From Acestrorhynchus altus (lineage: Eukaryota; Chordata; Actinopteri; Characiformes; Acestrorhynchidae): a DNA stretch of 64,000 bases. This document shows, in pieces, positions 24,480-35,700 of this stretch; positions within the stretch are counted from its first letter, which is position 1, and every line of letters begins with the position of its first letter. The stretch lies in NCBI GenBank assembly GCA_034509495.1, contig CM067504.1, forward strand, positions 37,815,424 through 37,879,423. The letters run 5' to 3'. Below the pieces are notes generated by a model that was given only the letters and a program-made list of their open reading frames with translations, made no database searches and was not told the origin of the DNA. Both the position numbers and the translations under genes were made by a program.

Positions 24480-24725
24480 TTGGACTGCAAATTAGACTTT
24501 AAGCTGGTCTTCAAGATGGACTACAAGTTGGACCTCAAGCTGGTATTCAAGCACCACTCCAAGTTAGACTTGAAGCTGGCCATCAAGCTGGGCTCCAAGT
24601 TGATCTTTGAGCTGGATTTCAAGCTGGACTCCAAGTTTGACTTTAAGCTGGCCTCAAATTTGGATTCCAAACTGGATTTTGGAACTGGATTGGAATCTGG
24701 GTCTAAACTTGACTTGGAAATCAAC
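24480..24725 (+). repeat. 12-bp minisatellite GACTTCAAGCTG with open DFKL-type frame
   Basis: About twenty imperfect 12-base units (GACTTTAAGCTG, GTCTTCAAGATG, GACTACAAGTTG, GACCTCAAGCTG and so on) keep phase almost throughout. The plus strand therefore reads as a tetrapeptide repeat of DFKL type for some 75 residues and the complementary strand is also open. There is no start context, splice signal or neighbouring exon that would make it a gene. Confidence 0.85.
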
Positions 24726-25302
24726 AAGGTTAGAAACACAAGATCACTCGCTACCATCTAAATATGCCTGAAAGTTCAAGAACAGCCTGAAAATTAGACC
24801 TCTGTCTCTAATATAGTCCCTTTGATATCGAACCTTCATGGCTTCTTTTAACTGTGTATCTGGGGATAAACAGGGAATTCTCTGTGACAGTAATCACAGC
24901 TATACAACTACAGTGTCAAACACACACAGTGACAGTGTAAAAACACCTGAGTGCCATCTAATTTTACACTTACTGCTTACAGTCTCACTCTTGGGGCCGA
25001 AAGGGTCGAGGATGTTTTTAAGAAGCACATTTACAGGAAACGAGGAACGCCTGGGGGAGGCTGGAGGGGAACACACAGACACACACATGCACCAGGGTGT
25101 GTGTGAGGAAATATCGAGTTGTCATTATCAAATTCTAATTCCCAGCCTGTCAGTTTCCATTACCTGAGCAGCGCTCTGAGACCTAAAGGTTATTGATTTA
25201 AGTTCTAATCTACAAACAAATATATTACCTGCACAGGCCAGGAGCAATGTTAAACGAAGGGCAAAGCCTGCTCAGATGGATGTTGCCTTTGTGCTTCTGT
25301 TC

Positions 25303-25342
<40 letters not shown>

Positions 25343-25659
25343 CGGCAAGATAATGGTGCAACTTATCTTCTCACCTTTATACCTCAACATGCAAACACAT
25401 GACATGCACACTCTCACATTTTGGTTTTTGCTCCATTTTTAATTGAAGCTTTTAATGTTCGAGTCGTCAGGTTTAAAAGGGCCCTAAAATGTCAAGCGAT
25501 TTTTTCCTCGTGAATAACAAGAGCTGACCTACCATGAACCACTGAATTCAAAAAACACAACAAAGACAGGTTGGAAAGTGGGTCGATTCCAAAATTCCAA
25601 AACTGTCTCATAGCACTTTGACTGGACAGCATAACAGGATTTTGAATTTTTACTGACCA
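24726..25659. other. Gene-free stretch with GT microsatellite
   Basis: (GT)n at 25306-25341. Sequence at 25090-25270 is complex and low-copy in appearance. No gene is supported. Confidence 0.45.
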
Positions 25660-25881
25660 CTTCGCTCTCACTCTTCTACACTGACTGCTCTGTCTAATCA
25701 GTACTGACCTCTTCTCTCTGGCTCTTCTGCACTGATGACTCTGTCTGTTCTGTACTGACCACCTGTCTCTGACTGTTGTACACCGACTGCTCTGATAAAT
25801 CTGTAGTGACTGAAGGCTCTGCACTGACCACTGTGATCAGAATGTAAGCTTTCACTCAGTGTTAAATGGTATGCCACCAGT

Positions 25882-25918
<37 letters not shown>

Positions 25919-26080
25919 CGTATACTGCAATAACTCCCTTATGTCTATCTGACCTCTCTGTTTGGACCTCTCTGCTCTGACCACTCTGTGCTAAATACTC
26001 TGAATGCTCCAATTTAACTTCTCTGTGTTGTCTACAGTGACCGGTCTGAACTCACCACTCTACACTGACCTGATACTACC
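25660..26080. repeat. Degenerate minisatellite, CTCTGTACTGACCACT units, with (GT)n
   Basis: Diverged units of about 18-25 bases containing CTGACC and ACTCTGT recur from 25660 to 25840 and from 25950 to 26070. (GT)n lies between them at 25885-25915. Confidence 0.7.
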
Positions 26081-26689
26081 AACCCTCCATCTATTTACCT
26101 CTCCAGCCTGCCATGTTTTATCCTTCTATCCTTTCAACCCTCTAATTTTCCATTTTCCCATTCTGCAGCTTTAGCTACTGCTGTCCCCTCCTGTTTGTCT
26201 TCAGTTCTTTTTCTCTTTAGGAGCCTGATGGTGTGCATATGAAGTCCAGTCAGCAGGGAGCTGCAGTAATCAGGTCTTGAAATAACAATGGACTGAACAG
26301 CACCTGGGCAGCCCCTCTAGACAAGAAAGATAACTGGTCAACACTTGCACCAGGACTATGTGCTTCTTTGCATGTTTTATTATGGATTTCAATACTTTTT
26401 CTCGGCTTTATCGTTATCTTCTTCTTTTTCATCGGGAAAGTAGGTTGGTGCGGAGTAGATTATAAAGCATTCTCACTGCAGGACACCGGCAGCTGCTGAG
26501 AGACCATTTTTAGTGTAACAGCACCATCAAGTGGTTTTAAGGGATTTTTCCTGGAAATTCGTGAAACATCATGTGAACATATGTTTCTATGAATAAGCAG
26601 AAGTTCATCCGCATAAACACTCATATTTACACCGATCACACAAAAGAAGAAAAGCAGCCACAAAACAAGACACATGGATAGTTAATGCA
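26081..26689. other. Gene-free stretch, nothing recognised
   Basis: Unique sequence without a supported gene. Small frames show no domain. Confidence 0.45.
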
Positions 26690-27060
26690 AACCATTATGA
26701 CCACCTTCTTATTTCTACACTCACTGTTCGTGTTTCAGCTCCTCTGACCACACAGGAGCACTGTGTAGTTCTATAATGAAAGACTGTAGTTCATCTGTTT
26801 CTCGGCATACATTGTTAAGTCTCGATTCACCCTATTTGTCAATGGTCAAGACCCCACAGGACCAGCACAGAACAGGTATTATGTGGGTGGTGGGTTATTG
26901 TCAGTGCTGCATTGACATGGTGACACTGACATGGTGATGTTGTGGTGTAGGAGTAAATCAGAAACAGCAGTGCTGCTGGAGTGTTTAAACACTGTCCATA
27001 TAATCCAGCCCCTGCAGTATTCATCCACTGGCTCCTCACTGGTTCTGACATGAAGCAATA
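26690..27060. mobile_element. Non-autonomous DNA element, shortened copy of the 8385-8975 family
   Basis: CCATTATGACCACCTTCTTA at the left, TTTCTACACTCACTG, CAGGACCAGCACAGAACAGG, GTGGGTGGTGGGTTATTGTC, and AGCAGTGCTGCTGGAGTGTT followed by TAAACACTGTCC mark the same family as the element at 8385. It is in the opposite internal order and deleted internally. Confidence 0.7.
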
Positions 27061-27538
27061 TTGGAAACATACACAAATGATGCATGCAAAGGTTCTGAAA
27101 GTCCAAATTCACCTGTTATGAATAACAGGGTAGAGTGTTGTTGAATCTGGTGGCTCTGGGCACGAATCACTGCATTGCACTGGTTGATTATATTTATGAA
27201 AACTACTGAATAAAACAAAAGCATGTTCCATGTTTACTCAAAGACTCAGTCCTGGTCTGTTTTTGCAGTTTGCAGAGATACTGGCACTGACATTATATCA
27301 ACAGTTCTGATTGTGTGTGTGTGTGTGTGTGTATGTGTGTGTGTGTGTGTGTGTGTGCGCGTGTGATCACTCCCCAGCTGTTCTGGTGTATTATAAGTAA
27401 GACGGATTGAGAGCGATTAACACAGCCTGTTCACCTAAACTGAAACATCTATTACACAGATACAGATAAACACACACACACATTCTATCTAATGTTGACT
27501 ATTTCACTTCACAGACTTATTTTCACATCAGTCCAAAC

Positions 27539-27597
<59 letters not shown>

Positions 27598-27725
27598 AAG
27601 TGGAGGTCAGCAGAAAGGACTGCAGTTCGCATTTTAAATTGAAACAGTTTTTAGCATGCCAGTCACACAGGAGAATAGTTTTTAATTTAACACACACTCA
27701 CTCGTTCACTCTCTCTCTCACACAC

Positions 27726-27790
<65 letters not shown>

Positions 27791-28028
27791 CCCCAGTAAT
27801 TTGATCATAAAGTGACCTTCAGGAGACCATCATGAAAGGTCTTTCTCTCTCACACACACACACAATAATGTCAGACAGTAAGGCTCCACCAAGAACCTCA
27901 ACAGCCACACTCTGTATCCTTCACAAAGAGAAGAGAAGAGAAGAGAAGAGAAGAGAAGAGAAGAGAAGAGAAGAGAAGAGAAGAGAAGAGAAGAGAAGAG
28001 AAGAGAAGAGAAGAGAAGAGAAGAGAAG
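27061..28028. repeat. Microsatellite cluster including (AAGAG)n
   Basis: (GT)n at 27312-27364, (CT)n(CA)n at 27541-27598, (GA)n at 27729-27788 and a pure AAGAG pentamer array of about twenty copies at 27924-28028. The last is an uninterrupted purine strand of over 100 bases. Confidence 0.95.
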
Positions 28029-28639
28029 GAGCATCAAGAAGAAGAGCGGTGCAGAGATGAGAAAAGGTACAGACTAATCAATAGAATAAAACTTGGTTGG
28101 TCATGTGACCCAGACTCAGAATAAGTGCCTTGTTTTGCAGATGAACCACTTGATTCACTTTTTTTTCTTCTGCATGAAACACAGAATTTTGGAGAAAAGT
28201 CAAATGCAACGACCTTGAGTCAGTTTCTAAGACAAAGTGAAAAAACTGGATTTTGATCAGGCTTTAATATCCTGGAATTTAGAGTCTTTAGCACCTGTGT
28301 TTAATTGAGGTCTGGATTTAAAGGTCTTAGTCAAGCTGACTTTTCCCCCTCCGCACTTCCCCACGCTGTAATTTCACTTCCAGGTTATGAAACAGTTTAA
28401 TGTAATTCGTGTCGTATTTTGGAAAGAGTGTGGGGGTGGAAGTGTGTGAAAGAAAGAATTGTCAGTGATTTTATTTTTTGTCAGTAACTTAATTGATGAA
28501 TAACTAAAATGTCAAAAAGCTGTTTATCCAAATTCAGTCTGGAGTGGTTCAGTCAGGTTGGCAGAGGAGCCAAAAACTGAGCTCACTGCAGAATGTTTAG
28601 GCAGCAGTATCACACCAGATACACACCCAATCGTCCATC
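28029..28639. other. Gene-free stretch, nothing recognised
   Basis: Unique sequence with no supported gene or repeat. Confidence 0.45.
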
Positions 28640-28895
28640 TATCCATCCGTCAATCCATCACCTGCTGCTTATCTGGCATCCATGTCACAAGGGCAGCAGC
28701 CTAAGAAAAGAGGCCCAGAGCTCCGTCTCCCCAGCCACCTCTTCCAACTCTTCCGGGAGGACTCCAAGGTGTTCCCAAGCCAGTCGAGAGATATAATCTT
28801 GGTGTGTCCTAGGTCTTCCCCAGGGCCTCCTCCCATACCTGGAACACCTTATAAGGGAGGCATCCAGGAGGCATCCAAACCAGATACCCAAACCA
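28640..28895 (-). mobile_element. Non-LTR retrotransposon 3' end, relic
   Basis: On the minus strand GRRPWGRPRTHQDYISRLAW and EHLGVLPEELEEVAGETELW followed by ASFLRLLPL match the conserved C-terminal tail of a common fish LINE protein (..GRPR..W.DYISRL.WE.LG...EELE.VAGE.E.W...LRLLPP). It is followed by a 3' segment ending in GGATGGAT-like repeats at 28640-28665, as expected for a LINE 3' terminus. The copy is heavily 5'-truncated. The exact clade (Rex1 or L2-like) is not settled here. Confidence 0.75.
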
Positions 28896-28999
28896 CTAAT
28901 CAGATATATGCAAACATAATGAATGAATGAATAAATTAATGAATTGTAATAAAATATACAAAATACTGGTATCAAGATGCACGCTGGGACACCTGCTCC

Positions 29000-29165
29000 T
29001 ACACTGTTTCCTCTCAAATGAAGGGTATTAAAAAGAGTTTATCCTGCTTTTGTTGGAGTAACTGTCTCTACTGTCCAGGGAAGCCATTCTACTAGATTTT
29101 GGAGCATTACTGTAAGGATTTGATTGCATTCAGTGACAAGAGTCATCCCAAAAGTAGTAGATGAA
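29000..29165. mobile_element. Tc1/MITE-type dispersed repeat fragment
   Basis: GGAGCATTACTGTAAGGATT and TGATTGCATTCAGTGACAAG with preceding TATTAAAAAGAG follow the text of a high-copy non-coding otophysan element. Only the inner part is present. Confidence 0.5.
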
Positions 29166-30329
29166 GCTCCAAACATGAATACCGAAATGAGGAAGAAGAG
29201 TTTCTCCTCTGAAGAAAGTAGCTGAGATCTTGTGAGCGAGCCTAAACAAAGCTTGGTTCCAGATTTCTCCTGGAAGCCCCCAGCCAGTGCCTGGATGTGT
29301 TCAATTCCATCAGCAGCACACTGGATTTAACATCATTAAGCACTGATTTACCAAAGCAGGTGTTGATGAGAAGTATAAATAATACAAAGAAGAATAATTC
29401 TCCCAAGAGAACTTTGGAGATGTTTAACGAAAGTGATAGAAAACCACGTTTTTCTGTAGGAATGTTATTTGTGTTTATTCTAATATTAGTAATAAACTCA
29501 CTGCCCAGATAAGAGTTTCACTAAGATTTTTAAGGTGAGTAACTTTCAACATTTGAGTCCACCTAAGATCAGTCAGCTGAACCTCATTATCAGTTGAATC
29601 CAGTTCATTTTATTATTAGTAATGAAGACATTTAGTAATTCAGCGGGGACGCACATTTCACAGGGGTGTTTTACATTTTGAATAATTGTGCGGCTCAAAG
29701 TAAAACTGTGTTTGAAAGGGTTCTATTCCATTTTTGTGTAAACATCTAAAACAATTCACAGGTTACAAACATGCAGAATGGAAATGCTAAATATTTTTCT
29801 TAAACTCCAACAGTGGAGTAGAAAAAAAATCCTGAGCAAAAACTGCCCAACTCCTCTATCCCCAAACCTATTCTATCACTACTTTGCTCACCATGTGCTT
29901 CTGGAAGATCCTGATCCACACTACTTCTCGTTACAAGTTGAATTGCTCATCTGGTGTGCTGATGTCTTCTGCAACTGTCATTCAGATGTGCCCCCCCAGA
30001 GACCACATCCATATGGGCTGTCCTCACTGCTGTCTTGTTATTCTCCTTCCAGATATCCTGGGTGCTCAGGTTCTGGGTGAAAGGTTTGCACATTAATTCT
30101 TCGTGGACATTCTTACTTTATCTACTTCCTCAGCTCTCATTTGAATTTCATGCTGACTCCAAGTCTGGTAAGCTTTATAGTGATGTATTCTATCATCCCA
30201 CAGCCACATGCAACTTCATATGGAAGAGCATTTTATTAACAACCAATGACAATTTGCTCTTTTAGAGCAGAATTCAAGCTCATTTTATTAAGTCGTTGTA
30301 TATTTGTCTAGTTCTTTTGATCATGCTTT
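29166..30329. other. Gene-free stretch, nothing recognised
   Basis: Several small open frames overlap here on the plus strand, the longest about 100 residues. None has a recognisable domain or flanking splice pattern. Confidence 0.45.
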
Positions 30330-30745
30330 GATGATTTCTAAGACCTGCATTCTAAGACCCACATTCTTGGACCAGCATTCTAAGAGCAACACCCTAAGAC
30401 CAAGATTCTAAGACCAGTATGAAACTGGTCTTATTTTCTAAAACCTCATAAAACCAGGATTTCCAGACCAACGTCCTAAGACCAGCTTTCTAAGAACATT
30501 CTAAGACAATGCTAAGACTAACAAAGACCTGCTTTCTATTAAAAGGCCCATATTCCACTAGGACAAAAAATCTAAAACCAACATTCTACTAAGATCAACA
30601 CGCTAAAACCAACATTCAAAAAGCAGCATCCTCATACCAACATTTAAAGACCAAGATTCTAAGATCAGCATTTTAAGATCAGCATTCCAAGATCAGCATT
30701 CTAAGACAAAAATTCAAGATCAACATTCTAAGACCAGCATTCTTC
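30330..30745. repeat. Degenerate minisatellite, AAGACCAGCATTCT units
   Basis: About 25 imperfect 14-base units of the form AAGACCAGCATTCT follow each other. Some units have AAGATCAGCATTCT. Confidence 0.85.
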
Positions 30746-31189
30746 AGATTGTTGGAACAATACTTTATAGAAGCCTTTAACAATAGAAGCTCATTTTACC
30801 TAGAATGCAGTCTGGAACTCTTAGTATGGGCAAAGATCTTCCACAGCAGAGCAAAGGTAGAGAAGGTTTGAGAGGTGCAGAAAAGGAAGAGTCCAGGAAG
30901 GCACTGAGCAGTCCTCCTTGATGGGACTCCCTCAGGTAGATGCTTTTATCTCAGTACAGGCTACTAGACAGGCTACAGAAGAACTTTGACTTCAGTTTGA
31001 AGAAAAGAAAAAGAGCAGATATAGCAGTAAAAACATCAAGCTACAGCCAGAGGCAAGAGACTACCAACCAATCCATGACATAACTTTGTACTAGCAGGAA
31101 ATAAATGACCTACTTCAACTCAGGCCACTGAGACTGAATGCATCAGGGTTACATTAGTCATATCATGAACAGAGCAGGATGCACCTACA
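30746..31189. other. Gene-free stretch, nothing recognised
   Basis: Unique sequence downstream of the reticulon gene, with no supported feature. Confidence 0.4.
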
Positions 31190-31370
31190 CTCCTAAAAAT
31201 AAAGGTGCTACAAAGAACCCACAACAAATAGAACATCTTCGGTTTGGCGAAGAACAATGGGCATCGACTTGACAAGTATGAAGCACCTTTAAATTGCACA
31301 TCTCTATTGCAGACAAGTGGAATTTTAAGGAACCAAGTTCCATCCCTTAACAAACCCTTTATTTGTAAGA
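31190..31370. mobile_element. MITE, AAAAATAAAGGTGCTACAAAG family, copy 1
   Basis: CTAAAAATAAAGGTGCTACA begins the element and GAACCAAGTTCCATCCCTTA..ACAAACCCTTTATTTGTAAG ends it, with partly complementary ends. Related copies lie at 32980-33140 and 35095-35260, all within or beside the reticulon gene. Confidence 0.6.
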
Positions 31371-31464
31371 ATGCAAACTGTCTGACTTGGGCACTTTAAA
31401 TACATGCAATTCTGAATTTCACCAGGTGATGGCAGTATATCCAAAGGCACCACTTTCCAGAAAG

Positions 31465-31756
31465 ATCCTCAGAAGTAATGTCCAAATGATTGTGGACACC
31501 CCATCTAATGAATGCATTCAGCTACTTTTAAGCTGCACTCATTGCTGACACAGATGAGCAAATGCACACACAGATGAACAGATTATCATACATCCTGACC
31601 TCCCAAACATGACCTCTTGCCACTGAGTGCAATCAAATGGTCATCGCAATGCACCACAATGTAGCAGAAAACCTTCAGTGCAGAGTAGACACTTAACTCT
31701 TCAATACTATTGGCAAACAATGAATGAGCAGGTGTCCCAATACTGTATTTACAAAA
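31465..31756. mobile_element. Tc1-derived MITE, TGTCCAAATGATTGTGGACA..GGTGTCCCAATACTG
   Basis: The left end GTCCAAATGATTGTGGACACC and TAATGAATGCATTCAGCTAC, and the right end GAGCAGGTGTCCCAATACTG, match a high-copy characiform Tc1-type element. A fragment of its left end also lies at 33148-33200. Confidence 0.7.
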
Positions 31757-32490
31757 CAGACATGAAAACCAAGTAGTTTAGTTTGTCTAGAAGCTTTAAT
31801 TTTCACAATGCATTCTAACTTCAGCACATAATTCATCAAACGTCATGAATTATCATTCACAATGACCTGCATGACGACCAGAGCTTTAAATTTTTGCTGA
31901 AATTCACAATAAGAGCTTTGCACCATGTCGGATATTCGGTCCACAATGGAGACAGCAGGTTCTGTAAACACTTTAGCTTTGACACTATAGGCAGCTGCAA
32001 GTAATGAAATGACAAAACACAGCAAACATTTTTTTGTTTGTTTTTTCTCTTCATCTCATTTGACTAAAAACAGTAAAATAAAATTCAGCAATGTAACAGA
32101 TCCCTTCTATAATGTTCAAAGGGAAAAAATGCCCAATTTCATCACATCAGCTGCAGTGGAAAATAGAAGCTGGCCATGTGACAGAGCCAATCACTCAAAC
32201 ATCACCCCACATTATCATTACCAGCAGTTGAATGAAATCAAATACAAACAAAAAGCTAAAAACAAAGCCTGTTTGCTGAATTTACTCCATTTGAAAGAAA
32301 AAAAAAGGGGAAGTGAGCTTGCCTCAGTGGAAGGCTTCACTGACCTGAAAACATTCTTAAAAACGGTTCCCTCTCCAGTGAGCCCTCAACATAACTAGCA
32401 TTACATTCACTAAAGCTAATAATTTCAAAACATGAGTATTAGAACTATCGAGAGTGATTTAGCTAGTGGGATTGGTAAGTTAACAAAGAG

Positions 32491-32586
<96 letters not shown>

Positions 32587-32725
32587 TAGCAACGTCTAAG
32601 GCCTTATTCTTATTCACACTGTTCACACTGTCCCTCATCAGCCCGATTCCTCCAGAACACACGCCAAATTCCTTCTGAACGCATTCGTCTCACTGCCTCG
32701 CTCTGACTCATCATACACAGGCTCT
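31757..32725 (-). other. rtn4: 3' UTR and downstream region of the reticulon gene
   Basis: Downstream (minus strand) of the stop at 32726 I see no AATAAA until 31358-31363. An ATTAAA variant (plus-strand tttaat, 31795-31800) is the nearest plausible poly(A) signal, predicting a 3' UTR of about 0.9 kb. The compound (GT)n(GA)n repeat at 32492-32586 would lie in this UTR as AC/CT on the sense strand. Confidence 0.4.
32492..32586. repeat. Compound (GT)n(GA)n microsatellite
   Basis: GT from 32492 to about 32567, then GA to 32586. It lies 140-235 bases downstream of the reticulon stop codon. Confidence 0.97.
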
Positions 32726-35700
32726 TCACTCAGTTTTGGGTTTTGCTCCAGGGATCTTTGCCTGGATCCTACAAAACAAAAATATAACATAGAACTTTTT
32801 ACAACTTTTATAGAACTATTTACACAATATATATAAATATTTATACACTTTTTTAAGCATTTCAGCATTTTAATTATTTCAGCAGTAATTAATTTTTAAT
32901 CATGACTCCAGACAGTGAAATAAACCAAAAAGTGAAGATCATTAAATTCATGACTTCAGTGCTGCAAAGCAATGGATAAGACCACACTTTTAAAAATAAA
33001 GATGCTTTAAAACGTTCTGTGTGCGATGCCATAGAAGAAGCTTTTTGGGCTCCATAAAGAAGTGCTTGTAATAGAGGAGTGTGAATCTTCACTTACGCAA
33101 AGGAAATTTTCTAAATTAAAGGTTCTTCAAAGACACACATCGCCCAATATGTCCAAATATTTGTGGACACCCCTTCTAATGAATGCATTCAGCTACAGCA
33201 ATGCATTGCACAGAATGCCCACCGTACCGGTTGTGTGTGCGCTCACTGCCACAGATGAGAATTTGAAGTCTACTGTACTCCACAAACAACCATTCACTCA
33301 CACACTCATACATTTGGTGCAAGTTACATGGTCAATTCCCCAACCATATGTATTTTTGGGAAGCGGGAGAAAACCCACATGGACACAGGAAAGACACCGC
33401 ACTCCTCACAGACAGTAACCTGAGAAGGAATCAAAAGGCACAACCCCAGGCCCCTGGAGGTGTGAGACACATGTACTACAAACTTTTCTCAATGAGACTT
33501 TTAAGCCACGAGTGATCAGGGATCTCCAACTGAGTTTAATAAAGTAGCGACAGAGAGAAGTTGATCAGAGCTGGAAGTCACAGGGCTCCACAGGGAGTCA
33601 GTGAAGGTTGCCATCTACATTAAAATAATAAATTTGAATTTTCAGACACTGTGTGGTGGACCTGGTGGCCTTTAGGCTCAGTCAGTTGACTGGCATAAGA
33701 CTAAAACAGGGCTTAACACTCTGTTCCTGGAAAGCAACTCCAGCCCAAATCTAACACCCCATTTAGCCAATCAAAAACTTCCGAAGGCAGTAATTAGTTG
33801 ATCAGGTGGATTAGGATTAGGATCAAGTCTAAGGTCAGAGCTACCTTAATGCAGACTTTAGAGTTGAGACCTACAGGAAGGTCGCTCTGCAGGAGCAGTG
33901 TCAGTGATTCCTGTATAAAATTAATTTCTGGGTTTGATTTTTTTTTTCTTTCATATTTTCAACTATATACTATTTATGCTGTGGAGCTAAAGATAAACAG
34001 ATAAATAGCCTCGAGGAGCATCAGAGACGTATGTAGAAGATATGGGGAAAAGCAAATGTAAGAGCAAACAGCTTACAAACACTCATCTTACTTTTTCATC
34101 ACTTCTTTGAATTGGTTGTTCACCAGTCCATAGTAGTGGTCAATCTGCACCTATAGAAAAGAAAACGCATAAACATGAACACACATACAGGTGTTTTATA
34201 AGAGGAAAAAAAACATTTTATGGCCAAAATCCAGAAATTCAGAGACTGTTATGTTCACAAACACTGAAGCTCCTATACTGAACAAACATTAATGTGAATT
34301 AAATCAGACTTTTCATATTTTTTTCCAGAATCATAAATTCATTACATTCAGTTTCCCTCGTGGTACACAAAACACAGACTATTAAATAAAATGGTTAGAA
34401 GATTCATATCAGGTTACATTATTCTGACTATAAAAAGAACAATGTGAAGAAGTATACACGAGTAAGGTTTAAATACATGTGTTTAATATGTGTAAATTCT
34501 GATGCGTCAAAGACGAACCTGGTGTTTCTCATAGATTACTGGCCAGGTAAATGCAGCAACATGAACTAAACAGAGGGGAAAAGAAGTCACAGAATTAGAA
34601 ATGTTACAGTCAGGCCATTATACAGTAAACAGAGTGGTACGATAAAGCCCAACTGTATTAAAGTTATAAGAATATGATAAAAAATTCTGTCTCATTGCTC
34701 AACATGTGTTAGGATGCCTACTTTGACAGGAAGTGGCCAACTGTCTAACCTAGCCTGTTTTTTCAGCATGGTGTAAAGAGGGAGGTAACTGAACTTCTCA
34801 ATGATGTCCAGTGCAAGCAGCAGTTCAGTACTACTTAGGGCTGGCCATTATGGACAAAACAAAACGAAAGAAATGATATACAGATATTTTAGCTGAATGG
34901 CAACATAAGATACCACATGAAATGTGAAAAATACAATATGAAAATATTACCGCAAGCAGAAAATACCATGGACAAAGCACTTACTAGCCCAATGAGCCCA
35001 AATGTGAAACTGTAAACATGTTTAAATGACATACATTGGCAAAGATGTCAGACTCATTATAGTGCATTTGATGATGCCAAAATAACTAGCGCCCACACAC
35101 TTAAATTAAAGGCCCTACAAAGGGTCCTTTGAGAGATGCCATAGAAGAACCACTTTTAGTTCTATAATGAACACGTTTGTAAAAGAGATGTCAGAGTATG
35201 AAGAACCCTTAATTTGATGTGGTTTCTGTACGGCATTGTTCAAAGCATTGCTGTAGAGATATCCTTCAGTCATGTCAACTGCTTCAAAAGGTCAGGGATG
35301 GGTCATAAAAACGCTCTCGCCACCTCAATGGACTCATTCCAGTTCACATAAGCAGCATACTAATGCCATTTCAGCTGTGCTTCACCTGACTGACCCCCCT
35401 TATTATATATAATATATAGCTTATGATATATATTTTATTACATATAATTTTAGAAGTTAGTTTTGAAGTCAAGTCTGAGGTTTAACACCTTCTGTAACTT
35501 GAGAACAGTCCAGATTTATAAAACTGCACACAGTAACAGCACTCCAACCTAGTACAGAGCATCATGCCCACTGCTGTTCACACTGATGACAAGAGACTGT
35601 TCTAATAAATGAAGTGAAACAAAGCAGATGACAGCTGACTGAAAAATGTGTATCATAACTGCAGTAATATGCTCAATAGATGTTTTCAGAAAATGATGGT

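Noticed and set aside
31843..32025. 60-residue minus-strand frame with a signal-peptide-like start
   Set aside because: It lies in the presumed 3' UTR of the reticulon gene, has no homology I recognise and no splice or promoter context.
32638..32868. 76-residue minus-strand frame at the reticulon 3' end
   Set aside because: The acceptor at 32769 puts the terminal exon in another frame ending KPKTE and a stop at 32726, which matches the reticulon C-terminus.
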